From NCBI GenBank assembly GCA_030831165.1, contig JAURLP010000001.1, forward strand, positions 1 to 49,733: 49,733 bases of DNA. Reading direction: 5' to 3'. Under the pieces are notes generated by a model that worked only from the letters and a program-made list of their open reading frames with translations, was not told the DNA's origin and did not search any database. Numbering within the stretch: position 1 is the stretch's first letter; every line of letters begins with the position of its first letter. Position numbers and translations under genes: made by a program. Positions 8,876-18,020 of this stretch are shown here, in pieces. Origin of the DNA: Gammaproteobacteria bacterium (lineage in GTDB: Bacteria > Pseudomonadota > Gammaproteobacteria > Pseudomonadales > Pseudohongiellaceae).

Positions 8876-9003
8876 AAAATTATCCGCTTAATTAATTACT
8901 GCCTTGATACAGTGATTCTAATCAAAAAATATTGAAGTAGATTATGCCAGAAAAACAAGTTCAGGTACTATCGCACTCGGATTAGGGAGTAATAGAGTTA
9001 AGT

Positions 9004-10107
9004 ATGTTACATACGAGTTCGCGTTTTTATCGAAAACACAAAAAAGCCTGGTATGGGAGGCAAACTCGAGGAGCGGCTCGTACGCGTCTGTTTTCTTTAT
9101 CCCTGATTCTATTGCTCCTGGTGATAATGCATGTAAGTGCGATGATGCTGGTTGAGTCTTTGAACCTTTGGGAAGCGATCTGGCTTACCCTAACGACTAT
9201 CACAACTGTGGGTTATGGCGATTTAGCAGCTGATTCGTTTGTCGGCCAGATTGCTACAGTCGCGTTTTTATATGTCCCGGGCATTGCATTGCTTGGCCAA
9301 TTTTTAGGTGAGTACGTTGATTATAGAATTACTAGCCGGGAACAAAGGCTGCAAGGTTTATGGAGGTGGAACATGAAAGATCATATTTTAATTTTAAATA
9401 CCCCTTTGGTCGGTGGAGATACTTATTTGCGGCGTTTAATTGAGCAAATTTCCTCAACGCCAGAGTTAAAGGAGCTGCCCATACAAATATTGACACCTGC
9501 TTATCCAGAGGGTCTGCCTCCTGCGCTACAGGCAATGGGGGTCGTGCACCATTCAGGGACACCTACCAACTCTACAAATTTGGAGGCCGTTAATGCCTCA
9601 GAAGCGAAATATATTTTTGTTATTTCACATAATGCGGCATCTATCAATCCGGATAGTCAGACCATCGATATCCTGGAGCACTTAAACAGCATACCTCTGA
9701 AAGCTTTCGTGGTTGCCGAGTGTGTCGATGACGATAACCGCAAGCGTTTTTTAAGATTAGCCGCTGATACCGTTATCAGGCCTGTCCGGGCATACCCTGA
9801 ATTGGTTGTCAGATCGATGGTCGCGCCTGGCACTGAGCAGGTTATGGAAGATATGTTTACTTACCATGGTGCGCACCAAAACCGCTATCAGGTATCTTTG
9901 AAAGGTTTGTTATGGAAGGAGGTAGTCTGCGCCATTATGCAGGCAGGGCTGGGAACAGTTCTGGCTTATATCAAAGCCTCTGGTGAATTAATAACATCCC
10001 CCAGAGCTAATGACGAGATAGAGGCTATTGCCCTCATAGTTATGGTCAGACAGGATAATGAACCGTCTGCCGAATCTATTAACGCCTGTCTAGGTAGCCT
10101 GGTATAA
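9004..10107 (+). CDS. potassium channel with cytoplasmic RCK-like region
   Basis: 367 residues. Two transmembrane helices (about 29-50 and 80-103) flank a pore helix and the K+ selectivity filter TVGYGD at residues 68-73. A cytoplasmic Rossmann-like region begins near residue 120 (MKDHILILN). In RCK/TrkA-N domains this first strand is normally followed by a GxGxxG nucleotide loop, but here it reads NTPLVGGDTYLR, so canonical NAD binding looks lost. It is an inner-membrane channel probably used for K+ homeostasis or membrane potential. The ATG at 9004 gives a positively charged N-terminus of about 28 residues, consistent with the positive-inside rule. Confidence 0.87.
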   Translation: MLHTSSRFYRKHKKAWYGRQTRGAARTRLFSLSLILLLLVIMHVSAMMLVESLNLWEAIWLTLTTITTVGYGDLAADSFVGQIATVAFLYVPGIALLGQFLGEYVDYRITSREQRLQGLWRWNMKDHILILNTPLVGGDTYLRRLIEQISSTPELKELPIQILTPAYPEGLPPALQAMGVVHHSGTPTNSTNLEAVNASEAKYIFVISHNAASINPDSQTIDILEHLNSIPLKAFVVAECVDDDNRKRFLRLAADTVIRPVRAYPELVVRSMVAPGTEQVMEDMFTYHGAHQNRYQVSLKGLLWKEVVCAIMQAGLGTVLAYIKASGELITSPRANDEIEAIALIVMVRQDNEPSAESINACLGSLV

Positions 10108-10198
10108 AAAATATTTGCACAGCTCATTAGCCGGCACTATCTTGATAGGACACAGGGATGTGTCAATTGGCAGGATGCTAAAAAGCAAAAAGCTGGGG

Positions 10199-10229
10199 AA
10201 GGGGTGGTCTTAAGGCCACCTTTTCTTTT
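10199..10229 (+). terminator. rho-independent terminator after the K+ channel gene
   Basis: GGTGGTC at 10203-10209, loop TTAA, and GGCCACC at 10214-10220 form a 7-bp stem. It is extended by weaker pairs and followed by TTTTCTTTT. It sits about 95 bp after the channel stop and just ahead of the yadG promoter region. Confidence 0.72.
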
Positions 10230-10282
10230 GCATTTAGGGTAAAATATGCGGCTTGATTTTTAGCCGTTCAGAAATCCGCCTT

Positions 10283-11233
10283 ATGTCGACAGCAATATCT
10301 ATTAAAGACCTTCATAAAACTTATGACAATGGCCATCGGGCCTTGAATGGCATTAGCCTTGAAGTCGCCGAAGGTGATTTTTTTGCCTTACTCGGCGCTA
10401 ATGGTGCTGGTAAATCGACTACTATCGGCATTATTGCAACGCTGGTTCGCAAAAGTGGCGGATCCGTTGAAGTCTTTGGTAAAAATGTTGATGCCAATAC
10501 CTATGAAACTAAACTGGATTTAGGCATCGTTCCCCAGGAAGTTAACTTCGGACTTTTTGAAAAAGTAAAAGATATTTGTGTAACACAAGGTGGCTATTAT
10601 GGTTTGCCCAGAAAGATTGCAGAAGAGCGATCTGAAAAATATTTAAAAAAACTGGGGCTGTGGGATAAAAAAGACCAGCAAGCCAGAAATCTTTCGGGTG
10701 GTATGAAAAGGCGTTTATTGATAGCGCGTTCATTAATTCATGAGCCCAGGTTGCTTATTCTTGATGAGCCTACTGCCGGAGTGGATATCGAATTACGACG
10801 TTCGACATGGGAATTTCTGCAAGAAATTAATAAAGCAGGAACAACCATAATCTTGACGACACATTACCTGGAAGAAGCCGAAAGCTTATGCCGAAACATC
10901 GCTATTATTGATAAGGGTGAAATTGTCGAAAACACCAGTATGCGTGCCTTGCTGAAGAAACTGGATACGGAAACCTTTATTTTTGACAGCCGTGAAGATT
11001 TATTAGCAACACTCCATATAGATGGATTTGATATTGTACAGATTGACTCAAACAGTTTCGAAATAACCCTGGATAAAAGCCAGGATATTAATCAGGTTTT
11101 TGATTTGCTCGATGAGCAGGGTATAAAAATTAAAAGCATGCGTAACAAGACTAATCGTCTTGAGCAGTTGTTTGTTTCTTTATTGCGAAAATCCAATACA
11201 AGAAATCCAGAAATTGAAGAGGGGTCCAAGTAG
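10283..11233 (+). CDS. yadG: ABC transporter ATP-binding protein, YadG type
   Basis: About 316 residues. It matches the E. coli YadG pattern from the first residues (start followed by a short strand and LHKTY) to the C-terminal NRLEQLFVSLL. Walker A GANGAGKST (about 38-46), signature LSGGMKRR, Walker B LLILDEPTAGVD and the H-loop ILTTHYLEE are all present. It is the ATPase of an ABC-2 type exporter with the membrane protein encoded next. The substrate of this family is not known. The ATG at 10283 fits the YadG N-terminus; an in-frame TTG at 10253 would add ten unlikely residues. A TAAAAT box at 10240-10245 could be a -10 element, but no good -35 is visible. Confidence 0.92.
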   Translation: MSTAISIKDLHKTYDNGHRALNGISLEVAEGDFFALLGANGAGKSTTIGIIATLVRKSGGSVEVFGKNVDANTYETKLDLGIVPQEVNFGLFEKVKDICVTQGGYYGLPRKIAEERSEKYLKKLGLWDKKDQQARNLSGGMKRRLLIARSLIHEPRLLILDEPTAGVDIELRRSTWEFLQEINKAGTTIILTTHYLEEAESLCRNIAIIDKGEIVENTSMRALLKKLDTETFIFDSREDLLATLHIDGFDIVQIDSNSFEITLDKSQDINQVFDLLDEQGIKIKSMRNKTNRLEQLFVSLLRKSNTRNPEIEEGSK

Positions 11234-12016
11234 ATGTCCGGAGTGTCAGCACATTATCGGTGGATAGCATTTAGCACGCTGGTCAGAAAAGAAGTGCGTC
11301 GATTTATGCGCCTATGGATTCAGACTCTGGTGCCGCCCGTCATCACCATTTCCCTTTATTTTGTGATATTTGGAAACTTGATTGGTCGCAGGATTGGCGA
11401 TATGAACGGCTACTCCTATATGGATTTTATTGTGCCAGGCCTAATACTAATGGCGGTAATTAATAATGCATACGCCAATGTTGTTTCTTCCTTTTTCTCA
11501 CAAAAATTTCAGCGCAACATAGAAGAGCTGCTGGTTTCTCCAGTACCCAATTATGTCATCCTGATAGGTTTTGTTGTGGGTGGCTCCGCGCGTGGATTAA
11601 TGGTCGGTTTGATTGCCAGCATTGTGGCGATGTTTTTTAGTGGCTTTTATATGCATAACATTTTTATTGCCACGACCGTGGTCTTACTTTCGTCAGTGGT
11701 GTTTTCACTGGGGGGTCTTATTAACGCAATTTATGCCAATAAATTTGATGATGTCACTATTGTTCCAACCTTCATATTAACTCCCTTGATCTATCTGGGA
11801 GGGGTTTTTTATTCCATTGATCTTTTGCCTGATTTTTGGAAGGCGGCCTCTTATATTAATCCAATATTTTATATGGTTGATGCTTTTCGTTTTGGGATAT
11901 TAGGCATTTCAGATGTGAATATATTTTATGCTCTGCTTATCTTGTTGGCTTTTGTTGTTGGTCTTTTTTCCTATGCCTTGCTCTTATTGAATAGAGGCAC
12001 AGGCTTAAGGAGCTAG
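11234..12016 (+). CDS. yadH: ABC-2 type transporter permease, YadH type
   Basis: 260 residues with about six transmembrane segments and the ABC-2 permease signature near the C-terminal third (LTPLIYLGGVFYS). The start codon follows the yadG stop directly and GAGGGG upstream serves as ribosome site, so the two proteins are made together. It is an inner-membrane partner of YadG. The transported substrate is not established for the E. coli homologue; export of a lipid, polysaccharide or drug-like compound is typical of ABC-2 systems. Confidence 0.92.
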   Translation: MSGVSAHYRWIAFSTLVRKEVRRFMRLWIQTLVPPVITISLYFVIFGNLIGRRIGDMNGYSYMDFIVPGLILMAVINNAYANVVSSFFSQKFQRNIEELLVSPVPNYVILIGFVVGGSARGLMVGLIASIVAMFFSGFYMHNIFIATTVVLLSSVVFSLGGLINAIYANKFDDVTIVPTFILTPLIYLGGVFYSIDLLPDFWKAASYINPIFYMVDAFRFGILGISDVNIFYALLILLAFVVGLFSYALLLLNRGTGLRS

Positions 12017-12017
12017 G

Positions 12018-12839
12018 ATGGCTGACAACCCGCTTGGCAAAGAGACTTTTTATCCGAGCTCTTTTGATCCAGACTTGCTTGTTCCATTGCCGCGTTCTAG
12101 CAATCGCTTTCATTTAGGTTTAAGTGAGCAACTGCCTTTTATCGGTGAAGATATATGGCATGCCTATGAGATTTCATGGCTGAATAATCAGGGGGTACCC
12201 AAGGTTGCTATTGGCAGGTTTGTTTTTCCATGTAAGAGTCCAAATATCATTGAGTCCAAATCTTTCAAGTTGTACTTAAATTCCCTGAATCAAGAAAAAT
12301 TTAATGACAAGCAGTCGGTCATAAATTTGTTAACTGAGAATTTATCCCGTTGTGCTGGTGCTGAGGTTAAAGTCACTTTGTTTGAGCTGGAAGAGTCAGT
12401 AGATCTTATTAAATTACCTGAAGGCGTATGTCTAGATAATGTGAATGTGCAAATAGATCATTATCAACCTACTTCAGCACTGTTAGCTATCGATGAAGAT
12501 AATGCGAATGAAATAATTCAAGAATGCTTATATAGCGATTTATTTAAATCCAATTGCCCAGTGACCAATCAACCAGACTGGGGAACAATGAGCATTTACT
12601 ATAAAGGCCCGGCTATTCGTCATGAGGGGTTATTGGCGTATTTAGTGTCTTATCGTTTACACAGTGACTACCATGAAAACTGTGTTGAAAAAATCTTTGT
12701 CGACATACAGGAGAAATGTAAGCCACAGGAATTGGCGGTGCAGGGCAATTTTTTAAGAAGAGGGGGCTTGGATATAAATCCCGTTCGAAGTACACATATT
12801 GAATTGATTAAAACGCTTCCAAGATTTATCAGGCAATAA
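12018..12839 (+). CDS. queF: NADPH-dependent 7-cyano-7-deazaguanine reductase
   Basis: 273 residues, the long two-half (YqcD-type) QueF found in gammaproteobacteria. It reduces preQ0 to preQ1 in queuosine tRNA modification. The substrate-binding segment ESKSFKLYLNS lies near residue 75. The catalytic cysteine is in SNCPVTNQPDWG near residue 180, with the conserved Asp after it, and the binding Glu/His segment is in DYHENCVEK. It begins 1 bp after the yadH stop, so it is co-transcribed with yadGH. I see no functional link between the two. No preQ1 riboswitch is visible, as expected for an internal gene. Confidence 0.95.
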   Translation: MADNPLGKETFYPSSFDPDLLVPLPRSSNRFHLGLSEQLPFIGEDIWHAYEISWLNNQGVPKVAIGRFVFPCKSPNIIESKSFKLYLNSLNQEKFNDKQSVINLLTENLSRCAGAEVKVTLFELEESVDLIKLPEGVCLDNVNVQIDHYQPTSALLAIDEDNANEIIQECLYSDLFKSNCPVTNQPDWGTMSIYYKGPAIRHEGLLAYLVSYRLHSDYHENCVEKIFVDIQEKCKPQELAVQGNFLRRGGLDINPVRSTHIELIKTLPRFIRQ

Positions 12840-12890
12840 ACCAAGAAAATTTAAGTAATAAATTAGTAAGTTAGCGAAAGGTAAAAAATA

Positions 12891-13436
12891 ATGGATGCTT
12901 TAACTGCGTTGCATACTCGCAAGGCTTCGCCAAAATTGGTCGAACCTCTTCCTACCGATGACGAATTAAGGCTTATTTATCAAGCTGCATTGAGAGCGCC
13001 TGATCATGGCATGCTGAGGCCATGGCGTTTTTTGCTTGTGAAAGGGCAGGCACGAAATAAATTAGGCGAGTTGTTTGTAGAGGCTATGCAGCCTGATACA
13101 GAAGAGAAAAGAAACAAATTGCTGAAAGCGCCTTTACGAGCGCCGATGATCATTATTGCCGTCAGCACAATTACTGAACATCCAAAAGTGCCGGCTATAG
13201 AACAGATCACCTCTACTGCAGCAGCAGTACAAAATATGTCTTTAGCCGCACATGCCCTTGGTTATGCTTCTATCTGGCGAACAGGCGCTGTGGCATTTAG
13301 TGATAAAGTTAAACTGGCACTAGACTTAAGTGTCAGTGACGAGATTGTTGGGTTATTGTATTTGGGTTCATCGACTTATGAAAACTTACCGATCCCCACA
13401 GTCAATATTGATGATCATTTTGAGGAATGGTCTTAA
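12891..13436 (+). CDS. nitroreductase family protein, YdjA-like
   Basis: 181 residues, the usual size of the short FMN-dependent nitroreductase YdjA. Visible signatures are TRKASPK at the N-terminus (FMN phosphate contact in the family), APDHGMLRPWRF, and the C-terminal GLLYLGSS. It is cytoplasmic and probably uses NAD(P)H; the physiological substrate is unknown. AAAGG lies about 10 bp before the ATG. It is 51 bp downstream of queF and may be the last gene of the yadGH-queF transcript. A hairpin at 13507-13533 (CACGCC/GGCGTG stem) follows but lacks a T run. Confidence 0.85.
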   Translation: MDALTALHTRKASPKLVEPLPTDDELRLIYQAALRAPDHGMLRPWRFLLVKGQARNKLGELFVEAMQPDTEEKRNKLLKAPLRAPMIIIAVSTITEHPKVPAIEQITSTAAAVQNMSLAAHALGYASIWRTGAVAFSDKVKLALDLSVSDEIVGLLYLGSSTYENLPIPTVNIDDHFEEWS

Positions 13437-13536
13437 CTTGTATTTGTCGGTTGCTTACTTTAAAGTGCCCGGCTTGTTTTGGTGAGCTGTTCAGTGGCTG
13501 CCAATAAGAGTCACGCCGCTAAAGGCGTGCTCTAAG

Positions 13537-13575
13537 TTAAAAGATTAAAAGATTAAAAGATTAAAAGATTAAAAG
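13537..13575 (+). repeat. tandem octamer repeat (ATTAAAAG)
   Basis: Four exact ATTAAAAG units at 13544-13575, preceded by a 7-nt partial copy TTAAAAG at 13537-13543. It ends 12 nt before the tRNA-Ser gene and so lies in its promoter region. The number of copies could change by slippage and so shift promoter spacing; that is inference. Confidence 0.85.
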
Positions 13576-13587
13576 TTTTAAAGTTTT

Positions 13588-13677
13588 GGTGAGGTGTCCG
13601 AGTGGCTGAAGGAGCACGCCTGGAAAGTGTGTAACGGGTTAAACCGTTCGAGGGTTCGAATCCCTCCCTCACCGCCA
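13588..13677 (+). tRNA. tRNA-Ser (anticodon GGA)
   Basis: A 90-nt class II tRNA with acceptor GGTGAGG paired with CCTCACC, a long variable arm (GTAACGGGTTAAACCGTTC region), anticodon loop CTGGAAA giving GGA, T loop TTCGAAT and an encoded CCA end. Confidence 0.95.
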
Positions 13678-13681
13678 TAAC

Positions 13682-13706
13682 AAAAACCGCGTAAGCGGTT
13701 TTTTTG
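13682..13706 (+). terminator. rho-independent terminator of tRNA-Ser
   Basis: AAAAACCGC, loop GTAA, GCGGTTTTTTT: a compact GC stem followed by a T run starting 5 nt after the tRNA CCA end. The stretch 13707-13918 beyond it holds no gene that I can support. Confidence 0.85.
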
Positions 13707-13918
13707 TGTACGGCCGTTAAGGGGCAGGGTGAGAAGTCTCGACAGGGTTCAACTGTCGTGTAATGAAGCGCGACCTGTTTTGTAAAGTTGTCCCGAAGCG
13801 ATTCGCGCAGCGAACGATCCATCCTTCGCAGTCAATTATTATTAGGTATTCGCGAATGTCTACTTTCGGCCAAAAGCGGAAATTCAACGTTTATCAAATA
13901 TCAATAAATTTTTACGGT

Positions 13919-14164
13919 TTAATCAGCACGTTTAAATTGCATAGGGTATAAAGTTATACCTATTTTGTTTTCTTTTTCCGCTGCAAGTTGGAAACCAAAA
14001 CTTTCATATAAAGAAATAGCCATAGGAGAAGATTTGAGCCAATAATTTGGTTTAGCTCCGCCAGCTTCACATATTTTTCTTGCTGCATTCCAAAGACTGG
14101 TTGCGACACCTTTTCTTCGTGCCTCAATCGAATCTAATACTAGCTCCACATCATAAAAAAGCAT
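13919..14164 (-). pseudogene. GNAT acetyltransferase remnant (C-terminal part)
   Basis: An 81-residue reading frame carrying only the acetyl-CoA-binding half of a GNAT fold: RRKGVA (motif A loop), then a helix, then SSPMAISLYESFGF (motif B region). A complete GNAT enzyme is about 140-160 residues. The N-terminal strands are missing, and an in-frame TAG lies two codons before the only ATG. It lies beside tRNA-Ser, a common site of recombination. I read it as a truncated gene, but a short expressed protein cannot be excluded. Confidence 0.65.
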
Positions 14165-14262
14165 CTTGAGCTATGAATGTCAGCTTTCTATTTTTAAAGC
14201 GATATTGGTAACTTTCTCTACTGGCTATTTTCGAGTCCCTTTCTAGGGTAAGTTACTGCTTT

Positions 14263-16644
14263 TTATGGAGAACTTTCTTCAAAGGTGCTACTGAAATAAA
14301 TTCGCTCTAGCCCAGCAGAGTTACCCAGCTCAACATTGCCAGCAGGAAAATTCCCCTCACTTAAAATGTAGGCAATAACATCGAGGGTTTGACTCGAAGT
14401 TAAACTCCCTGGCGTCGTCGGTGGCATAGTATTTATTCTTTCTTGTATAACTTTAAGCGTCTGTCCATTCCAGTTTGAATTAAAAGTAAATCCAGTCAGT
14501 GCAGGGGACATCTCCACACCTTGCAGGGCAGCACCATGACAATCGATACAGTTCTCTGTGTAAATAATATTACCTCGTAGGGCCTGATTGTCCGTGTACA
14601 CCCCCTGCCAAATATTTTGCTGGTCTAGCATCTGAGCTTGACCAGCTTCACTATTGATTGTGTTAACTGAATTAGATTCACTCCCCGCTACAGGCGCCTT
14701 AAAAGCTATCAGTTCACCCGAATAGCCGGAACCACTCACTGCAATAACAAGATACTGGATACCATTGACCATATAGGTCATCGGCGAACCACTTTGCGGA
14801 GCTGGAAGCTGGATTGCGTCAACCTCAAGGCCTGTGGCTTTATCATATGCCCGTAACATTGACCCACGTCGTCCATTCGGCGTCGGCCCAAATCCCGGTT
14901 CTGCCACAATTAAAAGGCTCTTGGTCACTAGCGCCCCAGGGGTTCCTTGGCGCCCAGTTCGTTCAATATCGAGTCCTGCTAGTGCCGGGTGATTTTTAAC
15001 TTCATCAGGCGTTTCGCCATTCGGGATTTCCCAAAGCACCTGCCCATCTGTCATATCAATCGCAGCAATGGTTCCATAAGGAGGCTTAAGCAGAGGTAAG
15101 CCTTGGACCGTTAGTGGCGGAGCGCCAAAAATTCCTAAGTCCTCACCAAAACAAATGCCATAAGGTAATTCGGAACCCTGTGCATATTCACAAATGCTGA
15201 TGCCCAACATGCGGACCCCTGCTGTGACATAAACAATATTACTCTCTGGATCATAAGCTCCTCCAGGCCAGTTACTGCCGCCCATTACAGACAGAGTGCT
15301 GATCGGCCCATCGGGATTAGCCAGTACTGGTGGCGTATAAATAGGCCCCATTCGATGAGACTCAACCAAACGTTCTGCCTCAGCTCGGAGTTCAGGCGTA
15401 AAATCAATTAGGTCATCTAAAGCCACTCCTTGATGGCCATACTTAATACTCGGTATTGGTTGCGTTGGTGAATACCACTCGCCAGGCACATCCCCTGCGG
15501 GTACCGGCTGCTCTTCTATTGGCCAAACTGGTTCGCCTGTTGCACGATCAAAAACAAAAAGAAAACCCTGCTTGGTCGCTTGCGCCACGGCCTTGACGAT
15601 CCGGCCATCTTTGACAGCATTGACAAATATTGGCGCTGAAGGAATATCATGATCCCATAAAGCATGGTGGGATAATTGATAATGCCAAACCCGCTCACCG
15701 GTATTAAGATCAACCGCAACCAGGGATTCGCCAAATAAGTTATCGCCAGGCCTTAAGCCTCCATACATGTCGCTATAAGGAGACTCCACTGGTAAATAAA
15801 CCAGCTCGAGGTCTTCATCAATTGAAATTGTTGCCCATACTCCTGAATTACCTCCTGCCCGCTGAGCTGAACCTTCGAGCCAGGTCTCATAACCCAGCTC
15901 TCCGGGTTGCGGCACTGTATGAAAAGTCCAGAGTAACTCTCCAGAAATGACATCAAAGCCCCTCACATATCCGTTCACATTAGATTTCTGATCAGGTGGA
16001 GCAAAAGGACTATGAGCTGCTCCTACTACAACTACATTCTTGGCAATAGCAGGCGGTGAGTGCAAGCCAATATGGTCAGTCTCATAATTGACGTTTTGAT
16101 CTAAAGTATCTCTTAGATCGATGATGCCATTGAGGCCAAAATCAACAATTGGCCGCCCTGTTGAGGCATCCAAAGCAATTAATTGATAGCCTGGTGTCAC
16201 GTATAAAATTCGCTCCTCTGTCCCATCTGTCCAGTACGCTAAACCTCGACCAGACAACCTGCGTGGAGCATTGGATGATCGCTCTCCCTCATCTAAACTA
16301 TAGATCCAATATTGCTCACCAGTTTCGGCATTAAGTGCAGTTACAGCACGCCTGGTACCTCCGGTTGTGTAAAGCACTCCTTTAACCATTAGCGGCGTGC
16401 TTTGGAAATTAAATTCTGGTTGTGGCCCCATATTGTCAGTTTTGAAACGCCAGGCAACTTGAAGATCAGAAAAATTGTCTGCATTAATTTGGCTCAAAGG
16501 GGCATAACGAGTATGGCCAGCATCTGCGCCATAACTAGGCCATTCAAAAGCCCTCACTTCGACTTCACTACTCTGAGCAAAAAGTGGGCTAGACATAGCA
16601 AGTAAAGCAATGGATAGGAAGATAGGCAATTTAGTGTTAATCAT
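14263..16644 (-). CDS. PQQ-dependent dehydrogenase with C-terminal cytochrome c domain
   Basis: About 793 residues with a Sec signal peptide (cleavage near FAQ). The body is an eight-bladed quinoprotein propeller with W-docking repeats such as ALNAETGEQYW and AVDLNTGERVW. HHALWDHDIPSAP resembles the calcium/catalytic region of glucose/alcohol quinoproteins. Blade spacing and TPLMVKGVLYTTGG fit the mGDH-like branch, but the N-terminal membrane domain of mGDH is absent. There is no adjacent Cys-Cys pair as in alcohol dehydrogenases. A C-terminal haem site CIDCH lies about 100 residues from the end. The ATG at 16644 is preferred over an in-frame TTG 21 bp upstream. It probably oxidises a sugar or alcohol in the periplasm and passes electrons to the fused haem. 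The substrate is unknown. Confidence 0.88.
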   Translation of the reverse strand: MINTKLPIFLSIALLAMSSPLFAQSSEVEVRAFEWPSYGADAGHTRYAPLSQINADNFSDLQVAWRFKTDNMGPQPEFNFQSTPLMVKGVLYTTGGTRRAVTALNAETGEQYWIYSLDEGERSSNAPRRLSGRGLAYWTDGTEERILYVTPGYQLIALDASTGRPIVDFGLNGIIDLRDTLDQNVNYETDHIGLHSPPAIAKNVVVVGAAHSPFAPPDQKSNVNGYVRGFDVISGELLWTFHTVPQPGELGYETWLEGSAQRAGGNSGVWATISIDEDLELVYLPVESPYSDMYGGLRPGDNLFGESLVAVDLNTGERVWHYQLSHHALWDHDIPSAPIFVNAVKDGRIVKAVAQATKQGFLFVFDRATGEPVWPIEEQPVPAGDVPGEWYSPTQPIPSIKYGHQGVALDDLIDFTPELRAEAERLVESHRMGPIYTPPVLANPDGPISTLSVMGGSNWPGGAYDPESNIVYVTAGVRMLGISICEYAQGSELPYGICFGEDLGIFGAPPLTVQGLPLLKPPYGTIAAIDMTDGQVLWEIPNGETPDEVKNHPALAGLDIERTGRQGTPGALVTKSLLIVAEPGFGPTPNGRRGSMLRAYDKATGLEVDAIQLPAPQSGSPMTYMVNGIQYLVIAVSGSGYSGELIAFKAPVAGSESNSVNTINSEAGQAQMLDQQNIWQGVYTDNQALRGNIIYTENCIDCHGAALQGVEMSPALTGFTFNSNWNGQTLKVIQERINTMPPTTPGSLTSSQTLDVIAYILSEGNFPAGNVELGNSAGLERIYFSSTFEESSP

Positions 16645-16878
16645 TACTTCTGCTCTCTTTACCAATAATAGAAAAAAAGATTTGGAAATATAAGATTCCG
16701 GGAAAGGTAATTGGTATCCCAGATTTAACCAGAGTATTACTAATAGTAAAATAGCGTTTTCTTCATTTGAATATAAATAATAAATGTCTGCTTTGGATAG
16801 AAAGCATACGCTAGCTAAATTGGGGAAATCTCAACTAACAAGTGCCGTGCAGAAAGCTGTCGAATCTGGACTGCTGAA

Positions 16879-17781
16879 CTAATTAGCTTCCAAGTCGAGT
16901 ATACGTGCTGGGTTTCGGCGAATCATCCAATCGATTTCGTCCTGAGTGAACCCGTCTTCGAGTAGTCGTTCTACACCGCTCACGAATCCGGCTGCCGGTA
17001 TCGGATTAACTGCTTGGCCAAGATCTGTGCTGAGTACGACGTTCTGCGGCCCAGCTGCTCGAATTTGTTCAACGAATTCTTCATAAGGAGTTGAGCCGAT
17101 CGGCGTTGCCGCCCCGATAGGGAATTCCAGCAATGCTCCAAGCTCTATAACTTCACGACGAATCGCAGGTGGCAGCGTCAGATCATCAAGCGGATGCGTG
17201 ATTACGATTCGATCAATGTTACGTTCACGCGCAGCCCTGACGAGCAGCAGACTGTCCCGGGGGCTTGAATGGCCAGTTGCCAATGCAAGATCGAGTTCAG
17301 CGATTACGTCAAGGACAGCTAAGACTTCCGGTAACAGGACGTCATTGTTCGATAAAGGCAAAATATTGGCTGGATCGACGGTCGCAGCAAAAGGCCCCTG
17401 GGCGGCATCCACGGTTGGCATCCAAACGATGCGACCATGCCCCCCGGTCAAAGCGGCCATTTGCTCTACAGCTGTCGGATTGATGCCACCAACGGAACGA
17501 TTCAGTGTGATGCCTCCATAAGCACCGACTTCAGGAACTACTTGTGACACTAAAAATGCAAGAGATGCCGTCTCAAAATAATGGTTTTTGTAAAGCACCG
17601 CACGCATTCCGTACCTCCTTGCAATCTGTGCTGTCTCGATTGCTGTCAGGGAACGCGGGACACTGTCAGGTGCTGAATGCACGTGCAGATCTATGGCTCC
17701 TTCAATCTGAGCGTCTACAACCGCAATGTTTAGTGCAGGTATCAACAAAAGTAGAGTTAACAGCGGTCTTCTCATCACCAT
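16879..17781 (-). CDS. secreted DUF6282 family putative metal-dependent hydrolase
   Basis: 300 residues. A signal peptide (cleavage near VDAQ) is followed by an amidohydrolase-like TIM barrel I recognise as DUF6282. Likely metal ligands are in DLHVHSAPD near residue 32, KNHYFET, ATGHSS and ITHPLD, with a late Asp in LSTDLGQ. A hydrolytic reaction on a small amide, ester or lactone is inferred from the fold only. The gene is visibly more GC-rich than its neighbours (39 of 60 bases in 17221-17280 are G or C), which suggests separate ancestry. GTG/ATG choices at the start differ by only two residues. Confidence 0.75.
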   Translation of the reverse strand: MVMRRPLLTLLLLIPALNIAVVDAQIEGAIDLHVHSAPDSVPRSLTAIETAQIARRYGMRAVLYKNHYFETASLAFLVSQVVPEVGAYGGITLNRSVGGINPTAVEQMAALTGGHGRIVWMPTVDAAQGPFAATVDPANILPLSNNDVLLPEVLAVLDVIAELDLALATGHSSPRDSLLLVRAARERNIDRIVITHPLDDLTLPPAIRREVIELGALLEFPIGAATPIGSTPYEEFVEQIRAAGPQNVVLSTDLGQAVNPIPAAGFVSGVERLLEDGFTQDEIDWMIRRNPARILDLEAN

Positions 17782-18020
17782 CTCTTGGAGTTCTCAACAA
17801 GAATAAGAAGAATAGATAGGTAGTTCAGAGTTGTCCACTAATTATCCAAAGCCGATGTTAAGAATAATTTAGGGTTAACATTGTTTAGAAGTTCGATTCT
17901 GCTGTGAAAATATACCAGGGGCTGATTATTGCTGTGTCTTCGCCAGAGAGCCACAGGGACTCTTTTTATCTGTAATGTATATTTGGTAAGCTGCTCTCTT
18001 TGAATGACTACAATTATGCT

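Noticed and set aside
13537-13575. Tandem repeat considered as a CRISPR-like array
   Set aside because: Units are 8 bp without spacers and no cas gene is near; it is a simple tandem repeat.
16784-16882. 33-codon small frame (MSALDRKHTLAK...) whose end overlaps the DUF6282 stop
   Set aside because: No ribosome site and no recognisable match. It could be the tail of a lost gene, but the evidence is too thin to annotate.
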